This document shows positions 11,022 through 22,731 of a stretch of DNA of 64,000 nucleotides, one piece after another; the first letter of the stretch is position 1; each line of letters begins with the position of its first letter. Under the pieces are notes generated by a model, which was given only the letters and a program-made list of their open reading frames with translations, was not told where the DNA came from and searched no databases. Both the position numbers and the translations under genes were made by a program. The stretch comes from Simmondsia chinensis (taxonomy: Eukaryota > Streptophyta > Magnoliopsida > Caryophyllales > Simmondsiaceae), in contig JAGTTD010000024.1 of NCBI GenBank assembly GCA_018398585.1, positions 11,808,071 through 11,872,070 of the forward strand. Direction: 5' to 3'.

Positions 11022-12725
11022 TTTTTTTTTATCAAAAAAGAAATATTATAAATAGAGAAAGAATTATAAAGAGTTAAGGACAAGTTGTCCTCAAAACACA
11101 ATCAAGGAGCAAATGAATATGCAACTAATAACACAAAGCCCTCCAATCCCTCTACAAATCAGCTAAGGTTAGATCAATGAAGTCCCTGAAGCTCTTGGTC
11201 CACAACGCTACTAAAAAGACCACATTTTTCCCCAAGAAATTAACCGATGTATATTAATCTTTAAAAATCATAGCATTTCTTTCTGACCATGCACACCAAA
11301 GATTCACAATCTTGGTCAAGGAGAATTACATTAAGACATCTTTCCTATTCCTTATGCCATGAATTTCATCAACATGACACTCTTGACTGATCTTGGAGCC
11401 ACCTACATCTGGCCAAAGAGAGAAGAAAATATGCACCATAAGTCCCAAGCCACTATACAATGCAAAAATAAATGATTGTGTGTCTCACCACTTTGGAAGC
11501 GCATCACACAGATCACTAGAGACAAAGTCTTACAAGGTTTACGTTTCTGTAGGCAAACTTTTATTTTGTGGATACTATATTTTATATACCATTATCTAAC
11601 TCCAAAGGAGTTCTTGGACTATGCTGGAGGCTGTTTAGCTCGAGCTTTTGTCTGTTGTCTAGGTTCGATCTCGAGGTACGCGTTTTGACCGCGCGTCCTC
11701 CCATTTCTTTCCATAACTGTTTTTTCCTTGATTGTGCCCAGATCTGCGCTCTTCTATATCCACCACTTTTCGAATTGTGGCCGATTTCTTGCCCACAATC
11801 CTTAACTGATTCTAACTTGCACGTTAAGTATTTTTGCCTGTAAATAACGTGCTTTGGGGCATTGTTTAATACGCAAAAATCTACAGAAATTATTCATCTT
11901 CTTCCCTCTAAAATTCTCTCTGTTCTTACTCCGGTTACTAAGCAAGTTGGGGTGCACTTCAACTCTTCGCCCGAGAGCACACTCTTGTGTTGGGTGCCGT
12001 GTTAACCCTAGGAGTAGGAGTATCTAAAAATCCTGTTTGTATCATGGTGGGGGGCATAAACGACTTAAGGCAGTGGTGAACTCCACGGCATGGCGGCTTC
12101 TTTCGGTTCAATTTTCTTATCCGAATCTTTCAATTTTAGTTGTGTAACTATCTTGTCTCAAATCAAGTTGGCATAATAAGAGGTTTATTGAGTTCATCTT
12201 TGTCATTTTGTTGTTTAAGTTTATTTGCCTCCATCTCGAGGTAGTCTTGATATCTCGAATTTGAAAATTTGGTTGCCCATTGCCCATATTTTCCCAACAA
12301 TATTTGCTCCTCAGCACCATGTGCCAGAGGGAATCAAGTTCCCTAAGGAATCGACGTAATCATTTTTCTAAAAGGAATATATTCTTAGCCACCAAATTAC
12401 TAATATCCAACCTCTCATGGTTGTGCAGCTTGCAGACTCTATCCCCAACTCACCAAATGACCCTAACGGTCCTCCTCCATCCTGACCAAATAAAGTCTCT
12501 CATAATATGCTCAATACATTTGCTACTATCACAAGAATCCCAAAGAGGGACAAGTAATAAATGGAAAAACTAGAAAGACATGACTGAATATGAGTAACAT
12601 GTCCCCTTATAGAAAATAAAGTACATTTCCAACCATCCAACCTTTTTGTAATTTCCTAATCACAAACTCTCAAAAGATAAAAGACCTAGGGTTACCACCT
12701 AAAGGAACTCCAAGGTAAGAAAAGT
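11022..12725 (-). mobile_element. LINE (non-LTR retrotransposon) 3' fragment, decayed
   Basis: On the minus strand the text reads YLGVPLGGNPRS (near 12700), IQKRLDGWK-like, IYYLSLFGIPV, IMRDFIWSG (12510), LDISNLVAKNIFLLEK and LDSLWHMVLRSKYCW (12300), all landmarks of the region after the RT catalytic site. After an interruption it resumes at about 11560 with the zinc-binding zf-RVT stretch (GETHNHLFLHC) and ends LWCAWSERNAMIFKD near 11270. An A-tail (T-run at 11022-11031 on the plus strand) marks the 3' end. The 5' part with the endonuclease is missing, as in most truncated LINEs. Confidence 0.85.
11580..12215 (+). repeat. LTR-like insertion inside the LINE
   Basis: It separates the LINE RT thumb from the zf-RVT part. 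The segment 11980-12110 (GTGCCGTGTTAACCCTAGG..., GGGCATAAACGACTTAAGG, ACTCCACGGC) aligns with the reverse complement of 44400-44500, next to a copia gag, so it is probably the R/U5 of the same LTR family. Boundaries are approximate; part of the missing LINE sequence may also lie here. Confidence 0.4.
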
Positions 12726-13540
12726 TATCCATGACTAATTAGTCAAATTTGTTGCCTTTTTTTGTGTTTAAATTATTTTCAAAGTTAAATCCATGTCACA
12801 TGGAAGTTCCACACAATTTCAAAATTGACAATAAGTATGAACTATTAAATCCAAAATTTTGATGGAGCTATTCAACTATGGTAAATCTCATCTCCTAAAA
12901 TTTGAGTGTTTTGTTCAAAGTGTTTGGATTTAAATTTAAAATTACTTGAATTAGAATTCAAAATTCTATTATTTCAGGTGAAGCTTTGACTTAATTTAAA
13001 TGCCATTTTAAAATAATGTTACTTTTTTAGATAATGAAATTTTGATACAACGTCAATTTTTTTCTTAATTTGATCATTTAGCACACTCTTAGTGCTAACC
13101 ATGACTTTAACTCATGTTTCACCTATTTTTTTGAAGTGAGGTAAAAAAAATACTATACTAAACAAAATTAATAAAATCTAATAAATCATAAGTTGCACCT
13201 TTCAAAATTTATGATAAGTTGATTCAAGAGGGTACGCATGCCATCGCGACTCTCTTACACCCCTTTCCTATATATATAATATTTTCCTGTTTTCATTTTG
13301 CCACGCGGATTGTAGAACAATCTGAACTAGTCCAAATCGCAATAAAAGGGACCGAATCACAAAAGATCTAGCCACTTGGTCTCCGTCACCGTAATCCCCC
13401 CCATCTCTGCTTCTCCATACACCACGTGTGACGCGGCGGATGACTTTGCAGAGTGCACCACCGACTCCTTCTTAAAGAGCGGCTGCTTGTTGTTGTCTCC
13501 TGGTCTGGGCCGGACCAACCACCACGAGAAACGCCCAATA
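12726..13540 (+). promoter_or_regulatory. Upstream region and putative promoter of TENA_E
   Basis: AT-rich DNA without coding signal. A TATATATATAAT run at 13269-13280 could be the TATA region, 260 bp before the start codon. A G-box core CACGTG lies at 13423-13428, about 115 bp before the ATG. There is no in-frame ATG upstream of 13541. Confidence 0.4.
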
Positions 13541-16500
13541 ATGGCGGCGAAATCAGGGTTAATAGACACATGGCTCAAGAAGCATGACATTCTTTTCGTC
13601 GCTGCCACTCGCCACCCTTTCATCCACAGTATTCGCGACGGCTCCGTTGACTTCTCCGCCTTCAAGCTCTGGCTGGTCTGTTCCTTAAATAATTTATCCT
13701 TTCTGTTGTTATTGCAGTGGATTTTAATTTCAGTTAGAGTTGTTTACGCTATTGATCATTTTACTTTGTATATTGTTTAATTTTAGTCTGCATATTAAAG
13801 GATAAAGTCATTCTTGGGCCTTATCAGCTTAAGCTATTAGAAGAGTTGATTCCTTTACATGATATCAAAGTTTTATTGACTAAAAGGTAACGCGTTCAAA
13901 TTCTTATAACCCCCACTTTTAATATCAACATAATTTAAATATAAAGTATGTAATGAGTTTGTGTAATATCTATGCTTCAAGCGCAATAACCATTTGCGTG
14001 AGAGAGCGCACATTAAGTATAAAATCATTGTTCAGCCTTCTCTCAATTGGTTACTTGACACTGCACTTTTAATTGTATCAGTTTCATCTTTGTGTAATTT
14101 AAATTGTAGCAATATAGTTCTATGACAAAAAAAATTGACATTAGGTTGGTGATGAAATTTAACAGAATACCATGTTAATATAGGGTTTGGAAATAGTTTC
14201 TCTACTGGATAACACCTTGTAGGTGTAAGGTTACGTTCATTTTACCCTCTCTGACCCTGCCTTGATGGAGCCTCTTTGAGATATTGGGTTGTTGTTATTG
14301 ATTGTGTTAATACAGGGTACTGTGTGATAATACCAGCTAAAAAGAAATCATATTTCAGAAAATAAAGATTATTTGTTGTAATAAGAATAAAACCAGAGTT
14401 GAATTTCATCAAAGGTCTGAATTGCTGACTAAATGATACAACTAAAAGTGGTGGGACTAAAATGAAAAGAAGTAGCAAAATACCATGACCCATGGGCCAT
14501 GATATTAATAATCCATCCGAAGGTAAGCTCTTACGCGATTAAAACAAAAGGAAGAGTTCCCTGAAAGTACGTGGTGAAAAGCTCTTGCCAACATGGCACA
14601 TAAGAAGAGGGGTTGTCTTCCTAGACTGATAGTTTTTGACACAAGAAAAGGTGTGTTTTTCAATTATTTATTTTCCAAGTTGTGTTATATGCCAAACCCT
14701 AGTGATCTGAATTCTAGCATAGCAAGTAGGAAAATGGAGCAAAGTTGCTTTGGGGAGAAGCAGTATTTGGTTATTGTTGAATGGATGTTCATCTGGAAAT
14801 TTACTGGAGAAATCCGACATCAGAAGACATTAGTTGGCCATTTGAGCGATATTTAAATGGCAAATGATGGAGATTAAGCAACCTTGTGCTGAATCGAGAG
14901 GTCCCTAGGCATCACTGTGTCTAGAAGGACGGTTGATCAGCCCTGTGTCCAACCAAGAATCTCTGTACTTGGCTTTAAGCAACCCGGTCCTTAAGGAATA
15001 GGAACGAGCCGATTTTTTATTCAAGGCTTTATTTACATCCATATTTCTAGAGTTATAAATCTAAAGTCCTAATAGAAAATAAACTCCTAGTATGATAATA
15101 ACAAAGAAAGCTAATAAAAGTCAAACTCTATCCTAAAGCAATCCTAACTAATAATATATTCTAAAATATAAAATTTACGACAATTCAAATTACCAGTAGT
15201 TAACTTAGATCTAAATCTTGATTCTTTATCCTTGATTTCCATCACAAAGTCCAACTTCAGATATTGATTCCATCACCCAACTCCTAATGAAAGCGTTTAA
15301 TTCTTTCGGATTAAATCACATTTGGAATGATGACCTTCAACTTCTCAAAGCCTTCTCTTAGGATTGAGTATGCAGAGAGACAGCCCAAAATGGAAGCCCT
15401 CATTCTGCTCAAAGTTCAATTTTACCTTATCATTTTGCTCAAACACTGCATAATATTTGACCTGTTTAATGTGGATATTCTTACTAATGATTCATGTTGT
15501 ACACAAATTTTGAGTTTGAATAACTTAAACACAATTGATGCACATAATATGATTTTGTATTTCTTTCGATAAAGTGCAATTTCTTCCGATAAAGTGCAAG
15601 AACAGTTATCTATATATGCATATCAATTACTAAATATATGAAACTAATTCCATCGTCATGAGATTTGATGTCGTCTTTTGTGAAGCCCAATTTGAATTTG
15701 TGCAGTTAAAAGAGTGCACGACGCTTGTTTTCCAAGGAAGACAGCACATTTGATTTCTGGTTTGAAAGCTTTCGTGATTCAAGATTTCAAAGTGTCCCGA
15801 TAAATCAAGAGGGATCCCCTATTTTTAGAGAAAATGCCTTGAAACCATACTAATATATGGTCTTTGGCGTAACTCAAAATTTGTGTATGGGCTTAGGTTT
15901 AATAGCAGTCATTTATGAGGTTTGCGTTTCACTTCGCCTAATGGTTTGAAGGCTTAGTTTTGGGTTGGAAGTCATTTTAATTGATCTTGACAATAATTAT
16001 AAGCTCAGTCATTTTGTTTTTGCCTTAGTGGTCACTTTGGGCTTGCATCTTACTTGGCAGTAAATTTGGGCTGGCTTGAGTTATTTTGAGCATTGGATTT
16101 TTGGACTTTTAGTTATTCGAGGTTAGGTTGATTTGCTGACTTCCTTAACTAATCCAATTTATTTCCCAACGCATTTGTAATTTTGTCTAACTTTCATGCC
16201 TACACATGTAAATACAGGGACAAGATTACTTGTTTGTGAGAGCGTTTGTCCCGTTTGTAGCCAGTGTACTGGTGAAGGCTTGCAAGAATTTGAATGAAGC
16301 ATCTGACATGGAGGTCATCTTGGCGGGAATAGCTGCTCTTAATGATGAAATTGCATGGTTCAAGAAAGAAGCTGCAAAGTGGGAGGTTGATCTTGCAAAC
16401 ATCACCCCTCAGAAGGCAAACCAGAATTATTGCAGGTATCCCATCTTGTAAAAGCTAGGGATATAAATAAGCCAAGTTGAGCCCTAGCTCGTAAGGCTTG

Positions 16501-19205
16501 GGGCTCAACCCATTGTTATTTTGTTGGGCTTGAGCTTGGCTCGAGGCTTAGTGGTACTAGAGACTTTGAGAGCTTGGATCTTGGCTCAGCTTGGTTGAGC
16601 AAGAACACGGCTCAACAAGCTTTGAGCTCCTTGACTTTTTTAGGCTTGTTTGGGCTTGAGTTGAGCTCATTTAGGTTTGAGCTTGAGTCATTGTGGCTCA
16701 AACTTGGTTCCTTTTGGTATATTTAGCCGCATAATTTAGCTTGAAGTAGACTTGTTTAAGCCTATAAGCCATCAAACCTGAGCTTTAGCAGGCTGCCGGC
16801 TTGATTTTGCTTGAGCTTGAAATAAGCTAAAGACTTTTGAGTGAAAGAGGTGGCCTGACTTGTTTACACCACTGAAACGACATTTTATAGCTGAATCTAT
16901 ATTATACTATAGGAAGATTTATAGCTCCAGCTCTTGGCTTATATAACTATTATTATATGATTTTGTCTTCAGCGGGGAAAATGCTTGTACTTCTTATATT
17001 TGCTTCCCGAGAAGTAAGTCTGTTTCACATAAGTTACATATCTGCAAGAAATAAAAATGTTGAAATTGATTAGGGTAGGGAATATATTTTTTTCCTGTTT
17101 GCAGCTCTAGGAAGATACCTGAAATTGAAAAAAATTCATAGATTGCAATAAAAAGTGTTCTTTGTTTGTAGCTTGACAAAGTTGTGATTCATAGTATAGT
17201 GTAATGGCATACTTTGAATCACTTGCTTAGATTGTTAATGCTGAGTGTTGCAAATATTGAGTTGTGATTAGACAAATTATGGAAGAATACCAGTGTATGC
17301 ATGATGATTAAATGATGCATCTAAATAGAAAACTCAAATCTATGGAGGGAAAGGTTCTTTTTTGAAGGTAAGCAAGGTCCGTGTAAAGGGTTTGAACCTA
17401 GGACTTCTTTTGTCCTAATTTCGGCCTTGTCAATGTTTTGCCATTCAACCAGGGCCTCAGTGGCTAGGGAAAGATGTAAATAAATAGAACATATATGTTG
17501 GCCGTTTTTATTTCTAGTCTAATGAGGCCTTAATTTAGCAGTAAAAAGACACTCGAAGTTGAAATACTAGCACAAGAGTAGGGGAACTGAACTGATGGTT
17601 TTCTATTAATATAAAAGTGAAGTTAAGTTGATGCAGCACTAAAGAAGAGTTTTAATGATTATAAAAGACATAATATTGTATTAGATTTTGTTAGGTGATT
17701 TGATAGGATTGAAATTGAATATATCTCTTTAACAAAGAGGATATGTTAGTTATTTTTATTTTGATTAATAGGATAATTTAGTTGTTTTTATTAGAGAAGT
17801 AGTTTCCTAGTTAATTTCATATTTATCTCTTTAATTATCCAATTTGAACTAGTTTTTGTCTGCATAAGTGATTCGAAGTGAAGGTAAGTATTTACGATTC
17901 ATTTCATATATGGTTAAAATTACAAGTGTAATCTTTGCCCATGAAACATTTCATGGTTTAAGTTCCATTAGCTTCACAAAAGCATTAAATTTTCCTTTCC
18001 AGTTACGGGGAGTGCACATCACTAAATCCATCTTGGGTAAGAATTTTTAGGAACTGAAGCTCAAGATAGAACAAACAGGTTAAAAGGAAGTTAATAATTA
18101 CGTCTGAAACCTTAACCTTTTTTTACTCCATGATTAAATATTTCCTCAATTGTGGTTTTGAATATGAAGAATCTATAAAGTATGCATGGATTGAAGTTCA
18201 ACTCTCTAAAAAGACTTTTTATATACTAAAAATTCATATTGTCTAAGAAGTTTAATATTGTACAAGGGGTGTTTTTTTTTTTTTTTTTTTTTTTTTTTCG
18301 GGATCACTTAGGTACCTAAAGGGTTGAGGATTTATCATATAGGTATGACATTTCAATATATATATAATAAGATACTTTGATATTTGAAAATTTTATCGCC
18401 TAGGTACCCTGTGTCAAAACCCGGTGAATTTTTGTCAGAGAAGGCTAATGTGTTGTATGATTACAATAATATGTATGAGTTGTACTAATGTTTTCAGCAA
18501 ACATTTAGCTCATTAGGATAAAAATCTACCTCATCCCAATGAAAATACATATGTATTGTCAAATTAGCATCTCATGTTGACATTTTTTGGGAACAATCAT
18601 CTGATCTTGCCAAAGAATACCTATATATTATTTGAACTATATTCGGCATCAACATTTTGGAACGAAAATCTACCAAATTTGCAACAAAGGTACTTGATTG
18701 ATAAAATTTTTTATATTTCAGGGCTAAAATTATTAACTCCTAAGGTACGTCACAGTATGTATCGGAACTTTACAATATCTAGTTGATAAATCCTCAAACC
18801 TTACGATACCTAAGTGATAAATTATCACTCTCTCTCTTTTTTTAATATATTCATGACATTAAACTAATCTGGGATCTTGGATATTATCTCAGATACTTGG
18901 AGAGCTTGATGAGGGACGAGGTAGATTACCCAGTGGCTATGACAGCTTTATGGGCGGTTGAGTCTGTTTACCACCAAAGCTTTGCCCATTGCCTTGAAGA
19001 CGACACCAATGCTCCTCAAGAGCTCCAGGAGGCCTGCCAGCGGTGGGGCAGTGATGGGTTTGGTCGCTACTGCCAGTCCCTCAAGGACATCGCCAACCAG
19101 CTCCTCGAGAAGGCCTCAGATGGCGTGCGCCAGGAGGCTGAGGTGGCTTTGATGAGTGTGCTCGAACATGAGGTTGAGTTCTGGAATATGAGTCACAGGA
19201 CTTAG
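13541..19205 (+). CDS. TENA_E: Bifunctional TENA_E thiamin-salvage protein (three exons)
   Basis: Exons 13541-13675, 16218-16435 and 18893-19205 join to 221 codons plus TAG, the length I recall for Arabidopsis TENA_E. Introns follow GT-AG: phase 0 (..FKLWL/GQDYLF..) and phase 2 (..NYC-R-YLES..). Landmarks: TATRHPF-like [17 protein letters not shown] at residues 21-37, [18 protein letters not shown] at 46-63, [27 protein letters not shown], and the C-terminal EHEVEFW Glu pair. Plant TenA_E proteins lack the bacterial active-site Cys. They deformylate and deaminate breakdown forms of the thiamin pyrimidine to give HMP for thiamin synthesis (established for the family). The start is the only in-frame ATG and gives the expected N terminus. 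No stops or frameshifts; the gene looks intact despite introns of 2542 and 2457 bp carrying transposons. Confidence 0.95.
14183..14302 (+). repeat. SINE 3' portion in TENA_E intron 1 (TS/Au-like)
   Basis: The order 'GGAAATAGTTTCTCTAC', 'GTAGGTGTAAGGTTACG', 'TTTACCCTCTCTGACCCTG' and 'ATTGGGTTGTTGTTATTG' is that of the conserved body and GTT-rich tail of the TS/Au type of plant tRNA-derived SINE. The tRNA-like head is not recognisable. Confidence 0.6.
14303..16217. other. Rest of TENA_E intron 1
   Basis: AT-rich intron sequence. I see no coding signal. Segments around 14870-15310 look like noncoding LTR-element sequence but I cannot assign a family. Confidence 0.4.
16456..16874. mobile_element. 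hAT-type MITE in TENA_E intron 2 (GCTTGAGCT-rich)
   Basis: The left end TAGGGATATAAATAAGCC and the reverse complement of the right end (CAGTGGTGTAAACAAGTC) form an imperfect inverted repeat. They resemble the widespread plant 'TAGGGGTGTAAACGAGCC' family of non-autonomous hAT elements. The interior is full of GGCTTGAGCTTGGCTC variants. It begins 19 bp after the intron's 5' splice site. No clear 8-bp TSD. Confidence 0.6.
16875..18303. other. Rest of TENA_E intron 2, left of the TIR element
   Basis: AT-rich intron sequence without coding signal; ends in a run of about 28 T (18271-18298) immediately before the inverted-repeat element. Confidence 0.4.
18304..18817. mobile_element. 514-bp MITE in TENA_E intron 2, 34-bp TIRs
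   Basis: 18304-18337 (TCACTTAGGTACCTAAAGGG...) and 18784-18817 (...TACGATACCTAAGTGA) are inverted repeats of 34 bp with about five mismatches. No coding capacity. It lies 75 bp before the exon 3 acceptor. The family is not one I can name. Confidence 0.7.
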
Positions 19206-19499
19206 AAATGAGCGATGATATAGGCCCAATCAGAGAATTTAATCTGACAACTTTTTGTCATGTGTAATAGGTACCGGATTTTCCTCTGGGATGGGGTTTG
19301 TTGCAAGGGTTTAGCCGTCTATCTTGTATATATTTGTGGTGGTTTAGATGCTGAAATGAACGTAAGGATTGCTGTGTTGGCCATGGGCAAAGAGTAGCTT
19401 GGGAGTGGTGTTATACGTATACTGGATTTGTACCCGGTTAGAGTATTGAATATACGTGATAAAAGGTCGTAGCTCGCTATTGTTTTTCTAGTTGCTTAA
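19206..19499 (+). other. 3' flank and probable 3' UTR of TENA_E
   Basis: Moderate-GC sequence after the stop codon; no clear AATAAA, though TATATATTTG and GAATATACGTGATAAAAGG occur. It ends where the GGGGTAAAG foldback element begins. Confidence 0.4.
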
Positions 19500-20932
19500 C
19501 CCCCTGTTTGGCAATGGGGTAAAGAGGAGTAAAGGGGGGTAAGGGTAAAGAGGGGTAATTTTCTACCTCTGTTTGGCAAAGTTATTCGAAGGGTAAAGAG
19601 GAGTAATGGGGGGTAATTTTTTACCCCCCACCCCTCTTGACCCCCAATTTCTTTAACCCCCAAATTGGGGTGTCAAGGGGGATAAGGGTAATTTTTAAAA
19701 AAAATTTGACACTTTTATTCTTATTTTAGCTATATGTCACGGGATGGTTTTTGACACCCTTGTCAAGCCCGTGCGCCACTTAACTTCACTCCGAAAGTAC
19801 CTCGCTAAGTCAGGCTTCTCGATAACCCGGAGGTTATGTTTATGCGGAAATAATATAATGCGGAAGTATTTAACACAAGGAAAGCGTTTAGAAGGCAAGG
19901 GAAAATATTAGTGACACAAGTATGATTCACACGTTTAAGTATTTGGAACAATAGAGAGAGAGATTGGATTAATTGGGTTGATCATCGTCTCCCCTTGGCA
20001 ATGCCATGCCATCTTTATTTATACTCAAGCATATTTACAATTAAAGGAATACATCTCTTCACCAAAAGACATAACTCTACCTATGTACATGCATGCACAC
20101 GGTTGGGACACTCCCCATATATAAACCGTGTGCATGTATCTTATTCTAGGTACATTGAATAAATCCATCCTAAGTACATGCACCCACATGGACCGTGTGA
20201 CATGCTAGAGACGCGCCTCTTCCCTTAGGGACGTGTCTCTATATGCAAACCGTGTCCATGTGCATACATTTACAAGCATCCTACTTTTATATGGAAGGGA
20301 CATGTCCTTCTCCTAAAGAGCCGTGTACAATGTACCAAGTCAAGGTTCATTGGACACCTCTCTACTTGTCAAGGACATGCCTCCATGGATGGGACGTGAC
20401 CCCCTCATGAGACCCGCGCACTTGGACCATGTCAAGGACTCAAGGGACGCGTCTCTTCATGCCAAGGGACACGTCTCCCCCACATACACTCATCCATCAA
20501 AGGAAGGGTCATGTCCATTCCCAAAGGCCCGTGTGCATGGACCTTGTCAAGGCCCCATGGGACACGTCCTTTGCACCAAGGGACATGACTCTTCATACAT
20601 ACATGAACTCAAACTCAAAACTTAAGCTATGAATATTCTTAAAGGCACTAGCACGTCCTAGGCCCTTCTAGAATATTCCTAAGTACAAGGCCTACTTAAG
20701 TAAAAATCCTACTAAGTTAGGCGGTCCGTGACATATAGCTCTCTTGACCCTTACCCCTTTACCCAATTGCCAAACAAGGGTAACTTATTTACCCCTCTTT
20801 ACCCTTACTCCTCTTAATTTGACATATCCAAACAAGGGTTGAATATTACCTTACCTTTCCCCCCTTTACCCCTCTTTACCCGTACTCTCATTTACCCCTC
20901 TTTACCCTCCTTTACCCTGTTGCCAAACAAAG
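19500..20932. mobile_element. Foldback MITE (GGGGTAAAG motif) split by a solo LTR
   Basis: TGTTTGGCAA at 19505 pairs with TTGCCAAACA ending at 20929. Both arms consist of reiterated GGGGTAAAGAGG / CCTCTTTACCCC units (19515-19700 and 20740-20918). The CTGTTTGGCAA type of end is typical of plant hAT-like MITEs. Without the nested LTR it would be about 430 bp. Confidence 0.7.
19735..20733 (+). repeat. Solo LTR nested in the foldback MITE
   Basis: Starts TGTCACGG and ends CCGTGACA, a perfect 8-bp inverted end, flanked by TATA on both sides (19731-19734 and 20734-20737), so a 4-bp exact TSD. The 999 bp contain a TATTTATA-type promoter box near 20010 and reiterated GGGACGTGTCTC-like motifs but no gene. 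TGTCACG...CGTGACA ends are of gypsy type. Confidence 0.75.
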
Positions 20933-21404
20933 CATAAGAACAAGCTATTTGTCAAAGACTAGTTCATCCAGCAAGGATTAGTGCCAGTTTGCTGAAGCTA
21001 TTGGTATCAGTTGATTTAGGACTAGGGGTCTCTGAGCCTGTGCTCGTTAGTCTTGAGGTTTGACTGATTTACATTTAGCACAGTTGAAGCTTGCCATACT
21101 TGAGCTTCGCTAGTCATGGGCTCAAGACTTGGCTCAGTGCCGTTGAGCTTGAATCCGGCTTGATGACCTCCAAACTAAGCTTGCGATTTTTTGGCTCATT
21201 TAAGTGTAGTTTACTCCCGTTTGGCGGTTCAGCCTCAACCTAGCCTAGCATATACTCTACCGTGAGAGCATCCGAATCATTTGGAAGAAGGGAAGGCGTG
21301 CCCCTATATTTTTGGACTTCTTGGAGTCGTATACTTAATTTGAAAGAGAGAAGAAAAGGAGATGGTGATCTCAATTTCATTTTTCAATTTTCAGTTGAGT
21401 CAGA
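20933..21404. other. Intergenic, with a GCTTGAGCT-type MITE remnant
   Basis: 20985-21215 contains GAGCTTGCCATACTTGAGCT and related words like those of the MITE at 16456-16874, but no ends are visible. The rest has no recognised feature. Confidence 0.35.
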
Positions 21405-21725
21405 TTTATTTAGTCTAGTTTTTATTAGTCCAATTTAATTAGCTTTCTTTAATTTGGCCTGATTTAATTAGTTTAGTTTTCATTAGCCAATTTGAATAAC
21501 TAGTTTTGTTATTTTTGTCTGGCTTAGGCAGCCTAGTTGAGCCTAATTTCTTAAATCTTCTTCTAATATCCTCTTGGGGGTGAGTTTTATATTCATTCCA
21601 TGATTCAATGATTTAATTATGGTTATAGTCTCCCTTTATGTCTCTTTGTGATTGAGAGTCCTATCGTATTATCGGCCTAACTTACTAAGGTGGTGAAAAT
21701 TGGCTTCATTGCAGTGGAGTGTCTA
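21405..21725 (+). repeat. LTR-family copy 1 (TTTAATTAG type)
   Basis: Aligns in the same orientation with 23795-24150: shared words include CCAATTTAATTAG, TTTAGTTTTCATTAG, GGCTTAGGCAGCCTAGTT / AGCTTAGGTAGCCTAGTT and TTCATTC..TGATTCAAT. It is probably the 3' part of an LTR; ends are not visible. Confidence 0.5.
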
Positions 21726-21890
21726 ATCTTATCAAGTGCAATTACATATCTATATCCTTGACCCAACTTATCAAGGTGCAAATTGGCTATGTTGTAGTGG
21801 AGTTTCTAACATCGCCAATATTAATAACTTATCAATTCGTTGTAATGGGGTTTTTAACTTTGCCACAATGCCTATCAATTTTTTTTCCTT
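21690..21890 (+). repeat. Degenerate tandem repeat (about 55-60 bp)
   Basis: Three successive degenerate units contain CTTATCAAGGTGCAAATTGG and TGTAGTGGAGTTTCTAAC or variants. They sit just after the LTR copy, where a 5' leader would be. Confidence 0.45.
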
Positions 21891-22731
21891 ATACGTTCTT
21901 ACGTCAGTTGGTAACAGACTCTACTATATTTTTCTTATTAATCACAATTAAAACTCAAAAAAAAAAAATAGAATTAAGAATCTCTACCATTTGTTCTTCA
22001 TCATCATTCTTCTCTCATCCGTCGTTACCATAAGAATCCTAACCAAAAAAAAAAGGAAAAAGAATCAGAAAACAAAATAAGCCACCATCATCCAGAAACA
22101 AACCACCTTTGCACCGCTGCCCCCATTATTACACTTCTACCGTCAATGTCATTCTCTCACCCACTCGAACACCGTTGTACAGGGATCACCTCCAAAACCG
22201 TTGGCCAACTACTGCACGTGCCGCTAGTATCTAAGCCAACACCACCACCAAAGATTTTTCCAGCAAATTTCCACCGCCATCATCTTCGTGGGACTCCTAT
22301 GAGCCCCGGCGAACCAAAAACAGCCACAAAACAACACCAAACAGTATCTCATATGCTGCCAACTAAAGCCCCAAATCTGCAATTGACTGACGATTGCTGG
22401 AGCATTTCGACTCCACCAACCAAATTCCGTGCCTTCGAGCTACCAAAATTTGGAAACAAAACGGTTAGACCCCATCGGAAACGCCTTCATTTGCCGCTGC
22501 CTGGGTTTGGGCTTTGTTTTGCCAGCATTTGTGTCATTTGCCATGTTGCCCTCCTAATTAGAACAGTGCTCCATGTCTGCGTTTCCCATCACTTGTCTAA
22601 CATGTCATCCTCCACCGCACCAGCCCCCGTCATGGGCATGGCATTAGCCACATCATTGCCATATCATCGCTGCCACACGATCATCAATCCATGTCAGCAA
22701 TCCTTGTTCGCTAATTTTGACTTGCATATTT
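21891..22731. other. No recognised gene; probably noncoding element sequence
   Basis: Contains a 197-codon open frame (22146-22739) rich in Pro and His with no known motif and no support from codon pattern. The sequence before it has A-runs and resembles a retroelement leader. I do not call a gene. Confidence 0.35.

Noticed and set aside
13357..13665. 102-codon minus-strand frame
   Set aside because: Antisense shadow of TENA_E exon 1 and its leader.
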